Source: Tenggerimyces flavus (GTDB lineage Bacteria > Actinomycetota > Actinomycetes > Propionibacteriales > Actinopolymorphaceae). From it: DNA of 64,000 nucleotides. This document shows, piece by piece, positions 53,274-62,881 of the stretch. The translations under genes were made by a program, and so were the position numbers. The stretch is taken from NCBI RefSeq assembly GCF_016907715.1, contig NZ_JAFBCM010000001.1, positions 3,658,001-3,722,000 of the forward strand. The letters run 5' to 3'. Position 1 is the stretch's first letter, and every line of letters begins with the position of its first letter. The notes beneath the pieces are model-generated. The model was given only the letters and a program-made list of their open reading frames with translations, was not told where the DNA came from and did no database searches.

Positions 53274-54965
53274 CTACGGTCGGGCGACCGGACCGGGGAC
53301 GTGGTGCAGATACTCGCCGAGCCAGTGGATCTTGTCGCGCATCGGCTTGGCCGGCTTGGCGGCGTAGAAGTTCGCCGGGTCGTCGACCGAGCCGCTGCCG
53401 TCGTACTTGGCCCGCAGCGGGTACGCGAACACCGGACGGGTCCGGGTGACCTTCTGATCGGCGTCCCTCGCGACCGCGTCGATGCGGTCGGGTGCGTCGC
53501 CGCGTTCGACCCAGTCCGTCAGGGCCTTGGTCGCGTCGAACTCGGTCAGGCCCGATCCGTCGCCGCAGTGGTACAGCGACGGGATCATGAACGTGCGTGC
53601 CCACTTCTGGGTCGCCTTCAGCCCGCCGTTGCGTTCGGTGAGCCGCTGGTAGTAGTCCAGCGTGCCCTCCGCCGGGATCGCCGGGTCGGCCCAGCCGTGC
53701 CAGAAGATGATCTTGCCGCCGGCTCGCTTGAACGCGTTCAGGTTCAGGCTGACCGCGTTCCCGCGAGCGCCTTCCGGCGTCAGCCGGTGCAGCTCGCGCG
53801 CGGTGAACTCGATGTCCTCGACCGATGAGTGCTTGGTGCCGATCGGGTAGCCGAGGTACTTCAGGTACGCGTCGCCGAGGTCGCGCGAGATGAGGAACGG
53901 CACACCGGGAATCTCGATGTGCCACGGCGCCCACGAGAGCTCCGAGCCGGGAGTCTGGCCGCCGGGGTAGAGGCGCCGGCCGTACTTGTCGCTGGGTCCT
54001 GCGTACATCTTCCGTGCCGCGTCGACCTGCGCCTTGGTCAGGCAGTCGGGTGCGTCCGCGCCCTGGCACTGGACGACCTTCGGGTCGAAGTCGCAGGCGC
54101 GCGGCTCGTCGATCTGGTTGTCGACCACTCCATCGAGCCGGTCGCACGCGGCCATCGCGGCCTTGTACAGCACGGGCAGATCCGTGTACGTCAGGATCTC
54201 CTTGCCCTGCGCGTCGCGATTGGCCTTGTACTGCCAGCTGAAGTGCATCCCGGCCAGCGGGCCGAAGTACGCGGCCGGCGCGCCGGCGACGATGCCGTCG
54301 AAGTCGTGCGGGTAGCGCTGGGCGAGGAGCATCCCCTCGCGGCCGCCGTTCGAGCAGCTGCTGAAGTAGGAGTGCTTGGGCGCTTTGCCGTAGTACGTCT
54401 TGATCAACGTCTTCGACGCGATCGAGACGACGTGCGGGGCGCGAAACTGCCAGTCGTCACGGGCGGCCTGGTTGGTCTCGCCCCACTTGCCGTCCTCTTC
54501 GCCCTCCGGCGGCGCGTTGTGGCCGTCGTTCGTCGCGGCGACCGCCATGTCGCCGACGGCCGGGCCGCAGTCGGGGAAGACGTCCCCGAAGATGGAGATG
54601 GCCCCGCAGAGTCCGCCGCAGCCGAACTGCAGGTAGCGACCCTTGTACGACTCCATCGGCAGCTTCAGGTTGAACTCCACCGCCGGGTCGACGTAGCCGG
54701 TGACGTTGCAGTGCTTCGGTTCGCTGGTCGTCGCCTCGACGACGTCCGCGTCAGTCACGTGCGTCTTGGCGCCCTTGAGCTTGTAGTCGCCGACGAGGCT
54801 GCTGCAGTCGCGGGCGGGGAGGATGACCCCACCCGCATGGGTTGCCGGAGCGGCGGCGGTGGCCGGCGCCACTCCGATCCCGACGAACGCGACCGCGAGG
54901 ATGCTCACCGCCGCGAAGAGCCTTCGTACCACCGTGTTGCCTGATTTCACAGAACGTGCCCCCAT
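53274..54965 (-). CDS. Secreted tannase/feruloyl esterase family protein 2
   Basis: 563 residues. A Sec signal ([21 protein letters not shown]) precedes the enzyme. Catalytic residues match paralog 1: Cys204-Ser205 (SSCSNGG), Asp427 (GWADPAIP) and His466-Cys467 (LYHCGD). The two proteins share long stretches (for example AQRYPHDFDGI and RNGGL), so they are ancient tandem duplicates rather than recent copies. The ATG at 54965 lacks a good ribosome site. A GTG at 54950 with GGGGG 9 bp upstream may be the true start. It is divergent from the LysE gene. Confidence 0.9.
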   Translation of the reverse strand: MGARSVKSGNTVVRRLFAAVSILAVAFVGIGVAPATAAAPATHAGGVILPARDCSSLVGDYKLKGAKTHVTDADVVEATTSEPKHCNVTGYVDPAVEFNLKLPMESYKGRYLQFGCGGLCGAISIFGDVFPDCGPAVGDMAVAATNDGHNAPPEGEEDGKWGETNQAARDDWQFRAPHVVSIASKTLIKTYYGKAPKHSYFSSCSNGGREGMLLAQRYPHDFDGIVAGAPAAYFGPLAGMHFSWQYKANRDAQGKEILTYTDLPVLYKAAMAACDRLDGVVDNQIDEPRACDFDPKVVQCQGADAPDCLTKAQVDAARKMYAGPSDKYGRRLYPGGQTPGSELSWAPWHIEIPGVPFLISRDLGDAYLKYLGYPIGTKHSSVEDIEFTARELHRLTPEGARGNAVSLNLNAFKRAGGKIIFWHGWADPAIPAEGTLDYYQRLTERNGGLKATQKWARTFMIPSLYHCGDGSGLTEFDATKALTDWVERGDAPDRIDAVARDADQKVTRTRPVFAYPLRAKYDGSGSVDDPANFYAAKPAKPMRDKIHWLGEYLHHVPGPVARP

Positions 54966-55062
54966 CGTCACTGATCGAAATCTGTCCGAACCAGACAGCA
55001 CACTAACCCGTATCGTGGGGTGGACGGAGTAGTGGCAGCTCGACCTCGAGGAGGCAGGGAGC

Positions 55063-55695
55063 GTGGAGTTCGCGGCGTTCGTTGCCTTCCTCTCGGTGTC
55101 GGCGGTCGTGATCGTGACGCCGGGGCCGGACACCGCGATGTCGATCCGCAACACGCTGCTGGGCGGCCGGCGGGTGGGCATCGCGACCGGGCTGGGCGTC
55201 TCGCTCGGGCAGCTGGCGTGGACGTTGGCGGCCAGTGCCGGGATCGCGGCGTTGCTGGTGGCTTCGGAGCCGGCATTCCTCGCGGTGAAGCTGGTCGGGG
55301 CGGCGTACCTGATCGTGCTCGGGTTGCACTCTCTCTACTCGGCTTGGAAGTCGCGTTCTCCTGCCGCGGTGGTGGCGGTGTCGCGTCGGCGGATGTCCTC
55401 GCGCGGTGGGTTGGGGCAGGGGGTGGTGAGCAACCTGTCGAACCCGAAGATGGCGGTGTTCTTCATGGCGCTGCTGCCTCAGTTCGTGCCGTCTGGCGGG
55501 GCGACGTTCTGGTGGTCTGCCCTGCTGGGGTTGGTGTTCTGCGTGCTGACGTTCCTGTGGCTGTGCTGTTATGCGTTCGTCGTCGCGAAGGCAGGGTCGT
55601 TCCTGCGGACGCCGCGGGTGAAGCGGGTGCTGGACGCGGTGACGGGCACGGTGCTGGTGGGGCTGGGCGTGCGGATCGCGGTGGAACGGGCATGA
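55063..55695 (+). CDS. LysE-family amino acid exporter
   Basis: 210 residues, about six membrane helices. It has the hallmark VTPGPDTAMSIRNTLLGGRRVGI near the N-terminus (TPGPD at about 19-23) and GVVSNLSNPKMAVFF mid-protein. RhtB/LysE proteins export amino acids or related solutes. The GTG start follows GGGAG. The AraC gene overlaps its stop by 4 bp, so the regulator may control this exporter. Confidence 0.9.
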   Translation: MEFAAFVAFLSVSAVVIVTPGPDTAMSIRNTLLGGRRVGIATGLGVSLGQLAWTLAASAGIAALLVASEPAFLAVKLVGAAYLIVLGLHSLYSAWKSRSPAAVVAVSRRRMSSRGGLGQGVVSNLSNPKMAVFFMALLPQFVPSGGATFWWSALLGLVFCVLTFLWLCCYAFVVAKAGSFLRTPRVKRVLDAVTGTVLVGLGVRIAVERA

Positions 55696-56504
55696 TCTCG
55701 ACCCAGCTGACCATCCCGCCTTCGTCGCCGCTGGCGCCGTTCGTGAGCTGGATCTCCTACTACGCGGGCGATCACGCGCATGGGCTGGAACGTGTGGTGC
55801 CGAACGGCTCGATGCAGCTGCTGGTCAACCTGCACGAGGACGAGTTCCGGATCTATGACGGAGCGGACCTCGGCACCGTTCGTACGTTCCCCGGCGCTGT
55901 CGTCGAGGGCGCCTCGGCGCGACCGTCGGTGATCGACACCTCGCAGCAGCGCGAGCTCGCCATCGTGGTCTTCCGCAACGGTGGTGGGTTTCCGTTCTTC
56001 CCCTCGCTGCCCGAGCTGGGGTCGGACGACCTCGTCGACCTGGGGGAGGTGTGGGGTCGTTCCGGCGCGGTGCTGCGTGAGCAGCTCCTCGAAACCCATT
56101 CTGTGGAAGGAAAGTTGCGCGCGCTCGAGGCCGCGCTGCTCGCGGCGGTGCGGCGGCCGCTGGTGCGGGACGCGTCCGTCGACCTGGCGTTGAAGGCGTT
56201 CGAGCACGGCGAGTCGGTGGCCGAGGTGACGGACCAGCTGGGCATGACGTCGAAGCGGTTCATCCGTACGTTCACCCACCAGATCGGCCTGTCCCCGAAG
56301 CGCTTCTCCCGCGTGCGCCGCTTCCAACGGACGTTGGCGTCGATCCCGTACGACCGCCCGGTGGACTGGGCGGAACTGGCCGTAGCGCGCGGCTACTACG
56401 ACCAGTCCCACCTCATCCACGAGTTCCGCGACCTCGCTGGCGTCCTTCCGACGGCCTACCGTCCCCGCTCCCGCGGCGAGCAGAACCACATCCCGGTCAG
56501 CTAG
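55692..56504 (+). CDS. AraC-family transcriptional regulator
   Basis: 270 residues. The N-terminal DUF6597-like part (LAPFVSWISYYAGDHAHGLERVVPNGSMQLLVNL, here cut as PNGSMQLLVNL) is followed by a C-terminal AraC helix-turn-helix pair: VAEVTDQLGMTSKRFIRTFTHQIGLSPKRF (core VTDQLGMTSKRFIRTF) and LAVARGYYDQSHLIHEFRDL. The ligand is unknown. It overlaps the exporter by 4 bp and converges with an 8-bp overlap on the DUF1835 gene. Confidence 0.9.
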   Translation: MISTQLTIPPSSPLAPFVSWISYYAGDHAHGLERVVPNGSMQLLVNLHEDEFRIYDGADLGTVRTFPGAVVEGASARPSVIDTSQQRELAIVVFRNGGGFPFFPSLPELGSDDLVDLGEVWGRSGAVLREQLLETHSVEGKLRALEAALLAAVRRPLVRDASVDLALKAFEHGESVAEVTDQLGMTSKRFIRTFTHQIGLSPKRFSRVRRFQRTLASIPYDRPVDWAELAVARGYYDQSHLIHEFRDLAGVLPTAYRPRSRGEQNHIPVS

Positions 56505-57558
56505 CGACCAGCGTCTCCCGGCGGTCGTCGTACCGCCAAGCTGCTGTCGTGCCCTGGAGGTGGACGCCGCCGATCCATCGGTCGATGCCGTTCAGGGCAA
56601 CGTGATCCGCCCGCTCGGCCAGAACGTCGCGCCCCACGTCGGTGAGCTCCACCCGACGACGATGGAAGCCTTCGGCGCTCGCGGCGAGGTCGTCGCCGCC
56701 CAGGGCCAGCAACGGCGTGGCGCCCGAGGCGAGGGTGACGAGGCGTTCGTAGCAGGGCCAGTCGCCGAGGAACGGGCGCTTCTCGCGGCGCTGCATCTCG
56801 ACGAACGCCTCGCCCGCTGTGGAGGCCCCGGCCTCGACGCCGAGCAGCAGGCGTCGTTCGGTGACCGAGAGGCCGTCGGACACCGCCGGGTACTCCTGCA
56901 GCAGCCGCCCGAACGCGTCGGCCAGGAAGGGGAGCTCGTAGGACGACGTGCGGGCGATCTCGCCGAGCCCGCTCGGGTCGTCGGAGGTGAAGGCCGCCCA
57001 CGCCGCGGCCGCCAGCTCGAGCGTCTCGGCCGAGATCGTCTGCCGCGTGGGCTGCCGCGAGCGCAGATCGGGATCGTGGGCGAACTCGCCGGGCGTGGCG
57101 GACGCCGTCATGATCGTGACGTTCGCCGGATCGCAACCCAGCAACGCCAAACGCCGCAGGATCTCGACGATCTGCAGCTGGTCGTACAGGTCGGACTCGA
57201 ACCACAACGTGAACGTCCCGCCCACGTTCTGCGCCAGCCGGTGGTCCCGCGCCGCGAGATCCGCGAGCACCCGTTCGTAGTCGCCGAACGACTCCTCGGC
57301 GAGGAACCGCGCCCGCACCTGCCGGAGCGCGGCGTCGTCCAGCCCGCCCGGCACGGGCCCGTCGTGCAGGATGTCCCGCCACGGCAAGATCGGCTCGTCG
57401 AAGCCCGCCGCCCGCAGCGCGGACACCGTGGCGTCGCCGTTCGTCACGTGCAGCTGCGCTCGATGTTGATCGAGGTGGGAGCGGGCGGTCGAGTACGACT
57501 CGCCGGTGCGCTCCATGCGGGCGCGCACGCGCTGCTTGAAACTTGCGTCCTTGGTCAT
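56497..57558 (-). CDS. DUF1835 domain protein
   Basis: 353 residues. After a basic N-terminus, LHVTNGDATVSALRAAG and ILPWRDILHDGPVPGG match DUF1835, and LTLWFESDLYDQLQIVEIL-like text (LWFESDLYDQLQIVEIL) follows. The C-terminal part resembles DUF3658. The function is unknown. GGAGGAGAC precedes the ATG. The 185-bp gap upstream, before the glycosidase-like gene's end, shows nothing notable. Confidence 0.8.
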   Translation of the reverse strand: MTKDASFKQRVRARMERTGESYSTARSHLDQHRAQLHVTNGDATVSALRAAGFDEPILPWRDILHDGPVPGGLDDAALRQVRARFLAEESFGDYERVLADLAARDHRLAQNVGGTFTLWFESDLYDQLQIVEILRRLALLGCDPANVTIMTASATPGEFAHDPDLRSRQPTRQTISAETLELAAAAWAAFTSDDPSGLGEIARTSSYELPFLADAFGRLLQEYPAVSDGLSVTERRLLLGVEAGASTAGEAFVEMQRREKRPFLGDWPCYERLVTLASGATPLLALGGDDLAASAEGFHRRRVELTDVGRDVLAERADHVALNGIDRWIGGVHLQGTTAAWRYDDRRETLVAS

Positions 57559-57743
57559 GAAGACCTGTCTCCTCCGGCCCCACGCCCGGCCACCCCCAGC
57601 GCGGCCATGCGGAAGGCCATCGAAAGACAGGCGTACAGGGAGCCAACCGAGGTCAGATCCCCTTTGCCTTCACGAAGATCCCGCTGGGGTGGATCGGGGA
57701 AGGTTCGGCGTGGTCGAGTCGCCGTACCTCACCGTACTCGACC

Positions 57744-59312
57744 TCAGAGGGCGTAGCCAAGCAGTTGCTCGGTCCGCTGTCGCTCGCACGCCGGGTCGGA
57801 CGACACGAAGTGGTCGCCGTTCCCCGGCACGTAGCAGCGGTACAACGGCCGGCGCCCGGCTGCCGGGGAGGTGTAGATGTGCCCGACCGGACCGAGCGCC
57901 CGCAGCCCCTCGCAGCCGGGTTCCTTCGTCAGTAGGTTGTGGCCGCCGACCTGGCACTCGAACAACGGAACAGTTCCGGAAGTTTCGTTCCGCAGCAGCC
58001 GCCAGGACCGCTCGGCCGCGAACCCCGGCGGCAGCAGCCGCGACGACGCCCAGTGCCCGCGGGAGGCGTTGTAGCCGCGCACGAGCTTGGTGTACGGCAG
58101 CTGCTCGAACCCGCACGACAGCTGTGCCGGGGTCAGGTCGTTCCGGTTCATCAGCGCCCAGGTCGTCCAACTGGGCTTGGCGGTTCCGTTGTCGTTGCGC
58201 AGTCCAAGCGCTAGTCCGCCCGCAACTTCCGCGGGATGATCGGACATTCGGTGGTAGACGTAGTTGCTTATTCCGGGAGTCCCGAGAACGTTCCGGAAAC
58301 CGTCGCAGATCGCCGTCGCCTGTTTCGCCGGCGACGACGGCGCGAGGCTGTTCACGCCGCTCTCGGTGAGCTGGATGTCCCAGGCGGACGGGCGGCTCGG
58401 GTACTTCTGCCGCAGCCAGCCGGCGAGCACGCCGATGTTGCCGTACGTCACGTACGGATAGTCGTCCGCGCCGAACACGTTGCTGCGCAGGTCCTTCGCG
58501 TACGGATGGAACGCAACCCGCCATTGACGCGCGCCCGCCCGGGCCGCGATGCCCGAGATCACCGTCGTCCCGGCGAGCGTCGCCTCGTCGGCGGCGGGCC
58601 GTTCCAGCTCCGGACCGAACTGGTGGTCGAGTGAGATCAGGACCTTCGCGGTCGACTGCTCGGCGATGATCCGGTCGTACGCCGCGTTGTAGTTCGAGCC
58701 GAGCTCGTCCAACCACTGCGTGACGTTGCACGGCGTGCCCTGCCCGCAGCCGATGTCGAACCAGACATTCGTGTTGACCTCGTTGAGGATCACGAAGTCC
58801 GCGACGCGGCCGTGCCCGTGCTGGCCGTCGTACCGCTGCGCGAGCATGCCGGCGAACCGGCCGTAGTCGGCGGCGTCGTTGGGGCTGCAGAAGATCTCGA
58901 AGCCCGGCGCGACGGGGGAGCAGGGCTTGCCGGCACGTGCCCAGGCGGGGGTGCCGTAGACGACGCCGGTGACGACGAGGCCGAGGTCGGTCCAGGCCTT
59001 GATGTCGGCGTCGACGGTCGCGGGGATGGCGAAGCAGCGGCCGTCGTACTCCTGCTCGTTCGCCGCGCAGGGTGCCCGCTTGTCCGAGCCCTGCCACTCC
59101 GCCCAGAGCAGGTTCATCGCGATGCCACCGGTGTTGTTGCCGGCGATCTCGGCCTTGTTCGCCCAGAAGTCGGGCTGCAGCGCCTTGATCCGATAGTCGC
59201 TCCGCGTCGGGTACGGCAGCGCGGCCCCAGCGTTCGCCGTCGTCGGAGCGACGACCGTGCCCAGCATGAGTACCGCGGCGAGGACGAGTTTCCAACGTTG
59301 ACCGCGCGTCAT
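57744..59312 (-). CDS. Secreted glycosidase-like protein (DUF5722-type TIM barrel) with C-terminal repeats
   Basis: 522 residues with a Sec signal ([16 protein letters not shown]...ANA). The barrel shows the clan-A glycosidase layout: acid/base Glu178 in FVILNEVN and probable nucleophile Glu317 in [12 protein letters not shown]5722 is the best match I can suggest. From about 390 on, Cys-rich units ([21 protein letters not shown] without the last residues, then [21 protein letters not shown] in two pieces) resemble DUF5648 lectin-like repeats. It probably acts on a polysaccharide. The ATG at 59312 is preferred by its signal-peptide fit, but no clear ribosome site is seen. Confidence 0.75.
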   Translation of the reverse strand: MTRGQRWKLVLAAVLMLGTVVAPTTANAGAALPYPTRSDYRIKALQPDFWANKAEIAGNNTGGIAMNLLWAEWQGSDKRAPCAANEQEYDGRCFAIPATVDADIKAWTDLGLVVTGVVYGTPAWARAGKPCSPVAPGFEIFCSPNDAADYGRFAGMLAQRYDGQHGHGRVADFVILNEVNTNVWFDIGCGQGTPCNVTQWLDELGSNYNAAYDRIIAEQSTAKVLISLDHQFGPELERPAADEATLAGTTVISGIAARAGARQWRVAFHPYAKDLRSNVFGADDYPYVTYGNIGVLAGWLRQKYPSRPSAWDIQLTESGVNSLAPSSPAKQATAICDGFRNVLGTPGISNYVYHRMSDHPAEVAGGLALGLRNDNGTAKPSWTTWALMNRNDLTPAQLSCGFEQLPYTKLVRGYNASRGHWASSRLLPPGFAAERSWRLLRNETSGTVPLFECQVGGHNLLTKEPGCEGLRALGPVGHIYTSPAAGRRPLYRCYVPGNGDHFVSSDPACERQRTEQLLGYAL

Positions 59313-59402
59313 GCCTCGACGCTCGCAGAGCCTCCGGGCCACCGTCCACGCTCGCGACCGCCATCGGACGCTCCTGGCCGCTTGCTGCCGCTCCCGCCGT
59401 TT

Positions 59403-59423
59403 GAATGAAGGTGCCCTTCATTC
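59403..59423. repeat. Palindromic repeat, family A (copy 4)
   Basis: GAATGAAGG, loop TGC, CCTTCATTC: 9-bp perfect arms, a variant of the proS-side copies. It lies in the 274-bp gap between the glycosidase-like start and the gamma-glutamyltransferase end. Confidence 0.85.
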
Positions 59424-59453
59424 CATAGCCCGGCCCATCCACCATGTCCCATC

Positions 59454-59511
59454 AAACTGTGGGGTTCTGGTCGCGACACGCCGGCGTGTCGCGACCAGAA
59501 CCCCACACTTT
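59454..59511. repeat. Palindromic repeat, family B (copy 2)
   Basis: A 58-bp palindrome with no loop and a single mismatch pair. It shares AACTGTGGGGTTCTGG and the CGTGTCGC core with the copy at 47991-48046, with compensating changes on both arms. Confidence 0.92.
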
Positions 59512-59551
59512 CGCGAAGAGCGGAGGGTCCCCTCGCTCGAGGACGTTCGTA

Positions 59552-59571
59552 GGAAGGTGCCCTTCATCCCA
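59552..59571. repeat. Palindromic repeat, family A (degenerate copy 5)
   Basis: GGAAGG, loop TGC, CCTTCATCCCAA: only the inner 6 bp pair, but the right half matches the other family A members. It lies 16 bp beyond the gamma-glutamyltransferase stop. Confidence 0.65.
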
Positions 59572-59586
59572 ACCGAAGCGGCAGGG

Positions 59587-61374
59587 TCAGCGGCCGGCTG
59601 CGTAGCCCTGCATGCCGCGGGGGTTGGCGCCGGCGGAGAGGATGCCGGTCTCCGGGTCGCGGGCTACGGCGCACAGACGGCCGAGCGACCAGGGGCCGCT
59701 GCGCCTCACCAAGTGGCCGCGCCGTTCCAACCGCGAGATCACCTCGTCGCCGAGGCGGTCCTCGACCACCAGGCTCCGCGGCTCCATCTGGCGGGGCCAG
59801 AACGAGGACGGGAAGCTGTTGGTGTGGAACGCCGGCGCGTCGATCGCCTCCTGCAACGAATGGTCGCCGGTCAGGTAGCGCAGCAGGAACAGCAGCTGCC
59901 ACTGGTCCTGCTGGTCGCCGCCCGGCGTCCCGCACGCCAGTACCGCGTTGTCGCCCTGCATCACCAGCGTCGGCGACAACGTCGTCCGCGGACGGCGCCG
60001 CGGTGCCAGGGAGGACGGCAATCCCTCGTCCAGCCAGAACATCTGTGCCCGCGAGCCCAGCGGGAAGCCGAGCTCAGGGATCGTCGGCGAGCTCTGCAGC
60101 CACCCACCCGAAGGCGTCGCCGAGATCATGTTGCCCCACCGGTCCACGATGTCGACGTGGCACGTGTCACCGCGCGTCACACCGGACGACGAAACGGTCG
60201 GCTCGCCGGTTGTCCCGGCGAACTCCCACGCGGTGTGCAGGCGGCTCGCGTACGCCTGCGTCAACCGCGGGTTGCGCCCGTCCGGCGCCCCTGGCCGCAG
60301 GTCGCCCGCGGCCAAAGCGCCAACCAGGGCTGAACGTTGACGCGCGTACGCGTGCGACAGCATCGTGTCGATCGGCGTCGGCTCGCTGTCGCCGTACCAA
60401 GCCTCCCGGTCCGCCATCGCGAGCTTGAGCACCTCGGTGACGAAGTGGATCCCGCGTTCGGACGAGATGTCCAACGCCTCCGGCGCCCCGAGCGCGGCGA
60501 GAATCGCCAACGACTGCAGGAGAACGGGCCCCTGGCCCCATGGGCGCGTCTTCGCGATCGTGTAGCCGTTCCAGTCCAGCGTGAGCGGGCTCTCCCAGCT
60601 CGCCGACCAGGTCGCCAGGTCGTGCCCGGTGATCAGACCGGCGTGCTCGGAGCCGGACGAGTCCTGATGCGGCTTCCGCGAGAACTTGTCGATCGCCTCG
60701 GCGACGAAGCCGGCACGCCACGTACGACGCGCCCGTTCGATCTCCGCCTCGCGGTCACCGCCGCCGGACTCGGCCTCCGTGACCAACCGCTGCAACGTCG
60801 TCGCGTACGTGGGGTTGGCGAACACCGAGTTCGGCTGCGGCGGCTTGCCGTCCTTCAGCCACAGAGCGGCGGACGTCGGCCAGTGCTCGGTGAACAGAGC
60901 CTCCACCGATGCGACCGTGTCGGTGATGCGCGGCACGATCGGATGCCCCGCGACCGCGTACCCGATCGCCGGCTCGAGCACGTCCCGCAACCGCCACGAC
61001 CCGTGGTCCCGCAGCAGCAACAACCACGCGTCGACCGCGCCGGGAACGGTGGCCGCCAGCGGTCCGGCGCCGGGAACGAGGTCGAGCCCGAGGTCGCGGT
61101 AGTGCGCGATCGTCGCGCCTTGTGGGGCTGGTCCTTGTCCGCACAGGACGCGCGGCGTCGTGTCGTAGTTGGTCGCGATGATCGCCGGCACCTCGCCACC
61201 GGGACCGTTCAGGTGCGGCTCGACGACGTGCAGGACGAACCCCGCGGCGACGGCGGCGTCGAACGCGTTGCCACCACGTTCCAGCACACCCATCGCGGAC
61301 TGCGACGCAAGCCAGTGCGTCGACGACACCATCCCGAAGGTTCCCCGCAACGTCGGTCTGGTCGTGAAGCTCAT
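59587..61374 (-). CDS. Gamma-glutamyltransferase family protein
   Basis: 595 residues, an Ntn-hydrolase precursor. The nucleophile expected after self-cleavage is Thr404 in GDTCHVDIVD. Other motifs are EPHLNGPGGE (52-61), GNAFDAAVAAG and SPTLVMQ. There is no signal peptide, so it acts in the cytoplasm, unlike secreted GGTs. The ATG overlaps the stop of the oligopeptide ATPase gene (ATGA), so it is translated with the peptide importer and may process imported gamma-glutamyl peptides. Confidence 0.88.
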   Translation of the reverse strand: MSFTTRPTLRGTFGMVSSTHWLASQSAMGVLERGGNAFDAAVAAGFVLHVVEPHLNGPGGEVPAIIATNYDTTPRVLCGQGPAPQGATIAHYRDLGLDLVPGAGPLAATVPGAVDAWLLLLRDHGSWRLRDVLEPAIGYAVAGHPIVPRITDTVASVEALFTEHWPTSAALWLKDGKPPQPNSVFANPTYATTLQRLVTEAESGGGDREAEIERARRTWRAGFVAEAIDKFSRKPHQDSSGSEHAGLITGHDLATWSASWESPLTLDWNGYTIAKTRPWGQGPVLLQSLAILAALGAPEALDISSERGIHFVTEVLKLAMADREAWYGDSEPTPIDTMLSHAYARQRSALVGALAAGDLRPGAPDGRNPRLTQAYASRLHTAWEFAGTTGEPTVSSSGVTRGDTCHVDIVDRWGNMISATPSGGWLQSSPTIPELGFPLGSRAQMFWLDEGLPSSLAPRRRPRTTLSPTLVMQGDNAVLACGTPGGDQQDQWQLLFLLRYLTGDHSLQEAIDAPAFHTNSFPSSFWPRQMEPRSLVVEDRLGDEVISRLERRGHLVRRSGPWSLGRLCAVARDPETGILSAGANPRGMQGYAAGR

Positions 61375-62369
61375 CCCTCGTCCTCGGCTCTCGTCGGCAC
61401 AGCACGCACGTCCGGTCCGCTGCCATCTTCCCCGACGAGATGACACGCCACGCGCCGCCCCGCGACCTCACGAAGCGGTGGTACGTCGGTCTTACACAGT
61501 GCGATCGCAACAGGACAGCGAGTATGGAAACGGCAGCCCGGCGGCGGTGCTACAGCCGACGGGATATCACCACCGAGCACCACCCGGGTACGGCCGCGTT
61601 GACGTTCCGGGTCGGGAACCGGTGCCGCAGACAGTAGCGCCTGTGTGTACGGATGCTTGGGTGCGGTGAAGATCTGGTCACGCGGGCCGTGCTCGACGAG
61701 CTGGCCGAGGTACATGACCGCGACCTCGTCGGCGAGGTACTCGACGGCGGACAGGTCGTGGGTGATGAACAGGCACGCGAAACCCAGGTCCCGTTGCAGA
61801 TCGGCGAGCAGATTGAGCACCGACGCCTGAACGGAGACGTCGAGCGCGCTGGTCGGTTCGTCGGCGACGAGCAAGCTCGGCGAGGCCGCGAGGGCTCGTG
61901 CGATGCTGACGCGCTGGCGTTGTCCGCCGGACAGCTCGTGTGGGTAGCGATGGGCGAGCTCTTGGCGGAGACCGACTGTCTGTAGCGAGTCGGCCACTTT
62001 CCGTTCGCGGTCCATTTTGTCCTTGGCGAGCCCGAGGAGCCGGAGCGGCTCGCCGACGATGCTGCCGACGGTGAGCCGCGGGTCGAGTGAGGCGGCGGGG
62101 TCCTGGAACACGATCGCGACATCGCGCCGGTGCGGCCTCAGCGCGCGGCGTTTGAGCTTCGTGATGTCGTTGCCGTGCAGCTTGACGGTGCCGCTGGTCG
62201 GCTCGAGCAGCCGTACGACGCAGCGCCCGACAGTCGACTTGCCCGAGCCGCTCTCGCCGACCAGCGCGACGACCTGCCCGCGCCCGATCGACAACGTGAT
62301 CCCGTCGACGGCACGTACCGGACCGAAGTGCATGACAAGATCCTCGAGCTCCAACACCTGCTCACTCAT
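61371..62369 (-). CDS. Oligopeptide/dipeptide ABC transporter ATPase (DppF/OppF-like)
   Basis: 332 residues. Walker A is GESGSGKST (38-46), the signature LSGGQ is 146-150, and Walker B runs into DEPTSALD (170-177). The C-terminal oligopeptide extension with Cys motif CRFHTRCP and a later ACH is typical of DppF/OppF and may bind an iron-sulfur cluster. It powers peptide uptake together with the DppD-like ATPase. It is 603 bp downstream of that gene, a gap filled with palindromic repeats. The GGT gene follows with a 4-bp overlap. Confidence 0.92.
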   Translation of the reverse strand: MSEQVLELEDLVMHFGPVRAVDGITLSIGRGQVVALVGESGSGKSTVGRCVVRLLEPTSGTVKLHGNDITKLKRRALRPHRRDVAIVFQDPAASLDPRLTVGSIVGEPLRLLGLAKDKMDRERKVADSLQTVGLRQELAHRYPHELSGGQRQRVSIARALAASPSLLVADEPTSALDVSVQASVLNLLADLQRDLGFACLFITHDLSAVEYLADEVAVMYLGQLVEHGPRDQIFTAPKHPYTQALLSAAPVPDPERQRGRTRVVLGGDIPSAVAPPPGCRFHTRCPVAIALCKTDVPPLREVAGRRVACHLVGEDGSGPDVRAVPTRAEDEG

Positions 62370-62387
62370 CCGGCCACCCCAGCGCGC

Positions 62388-62458
62388 ACTTCCCTAACCA
62401 GGATGGGGCTTTCGGGGGTATTGCTACGTGCCAAAACCCCAGTTGGCTTAGGGGAGTG
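62388..62458. repeat. Palindromic repeat, family D (copy 1)
   Basis: It starts CACTTCCCTAAC and ends CAGTTGGCTTAGGGGAGTG, with imperfect inner pairing (GGGGCTTT against AAAACCCC). Two closer copies lie at 62741-62812 and 62882-62953. Confidence 0.85.
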
Positions 62459-62511
62459 GCGAGGGTGTGGATGAGTGCGCCGCGATGCGGGATGGCCAGG
62501 TGGTGGTGGCG

Positions 62512-62572
62512 GTTTCGAATGAGGGCGTCCCTGTAGCGATCTCTTCGATAGAGGGACGCCCTCATTCGAAAC
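62512..62572. repeat. Palindromic repeat, family E
   Basis: 21-base perfect arms (left arm begins GTTTCGAATGAGGGCG) around a 19-base loop. Single copy in this window. It lies between two copies of the flank CGATGCGGGATGGCCAG. Confidence 0.92.
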
Positions 62573-62623
62573 GGCGGGCGCGATGCTGCGGTGCCGGCAG
62601 CGTGGGCGGCGTGGGCGGGCTGC

Positions 62624-62694
62624 GACTTTGCCCACGAGGAGGGCGTTGCGGGCGCTCGATCGTGGCTGGGAACGCCCCTTCCGTGGGCAAAGTC
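62624..62694. repeat. Palindromic repeat, family F
   Basis: 13-bp perfect outer arms (GACTTTGCCCACG with CGTGGGCAAAGTC) and a further imperfect inner stem of about 11 bp around a 23-base loop. Single copy in this window. Confidence 0.9.
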
Positions 62695-62740
62695 ACGATG
62701 CGGGATGGCCAGCGGCATCCACAGCGTCCACAGGCCGGCG

Positions 62741-62812
62741 CACTTCCCTAACGGGGATGGGGTTATCGGGGACGTTGCCACGTGGCAAAACCCCAGTTGG
62801 CTTAGGGAGGTG
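62741..62812. repeat. Palindromic repeat, family D (copy 2)
   Basis: CACTTCCCTAACGGGG on the left pairs with CCCCAGTTGGCTTAGGGA on the right. It and its left flank are repeated 141 bp further on as copy 3. Confidence 0.88.
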
Positions 62813-62881
62813 GCGAGGATGTGGACATGTGCGCCGCGATGCGGGATGGCCAGCGGCATCCACAGTGTCCACAGGCCGGCG

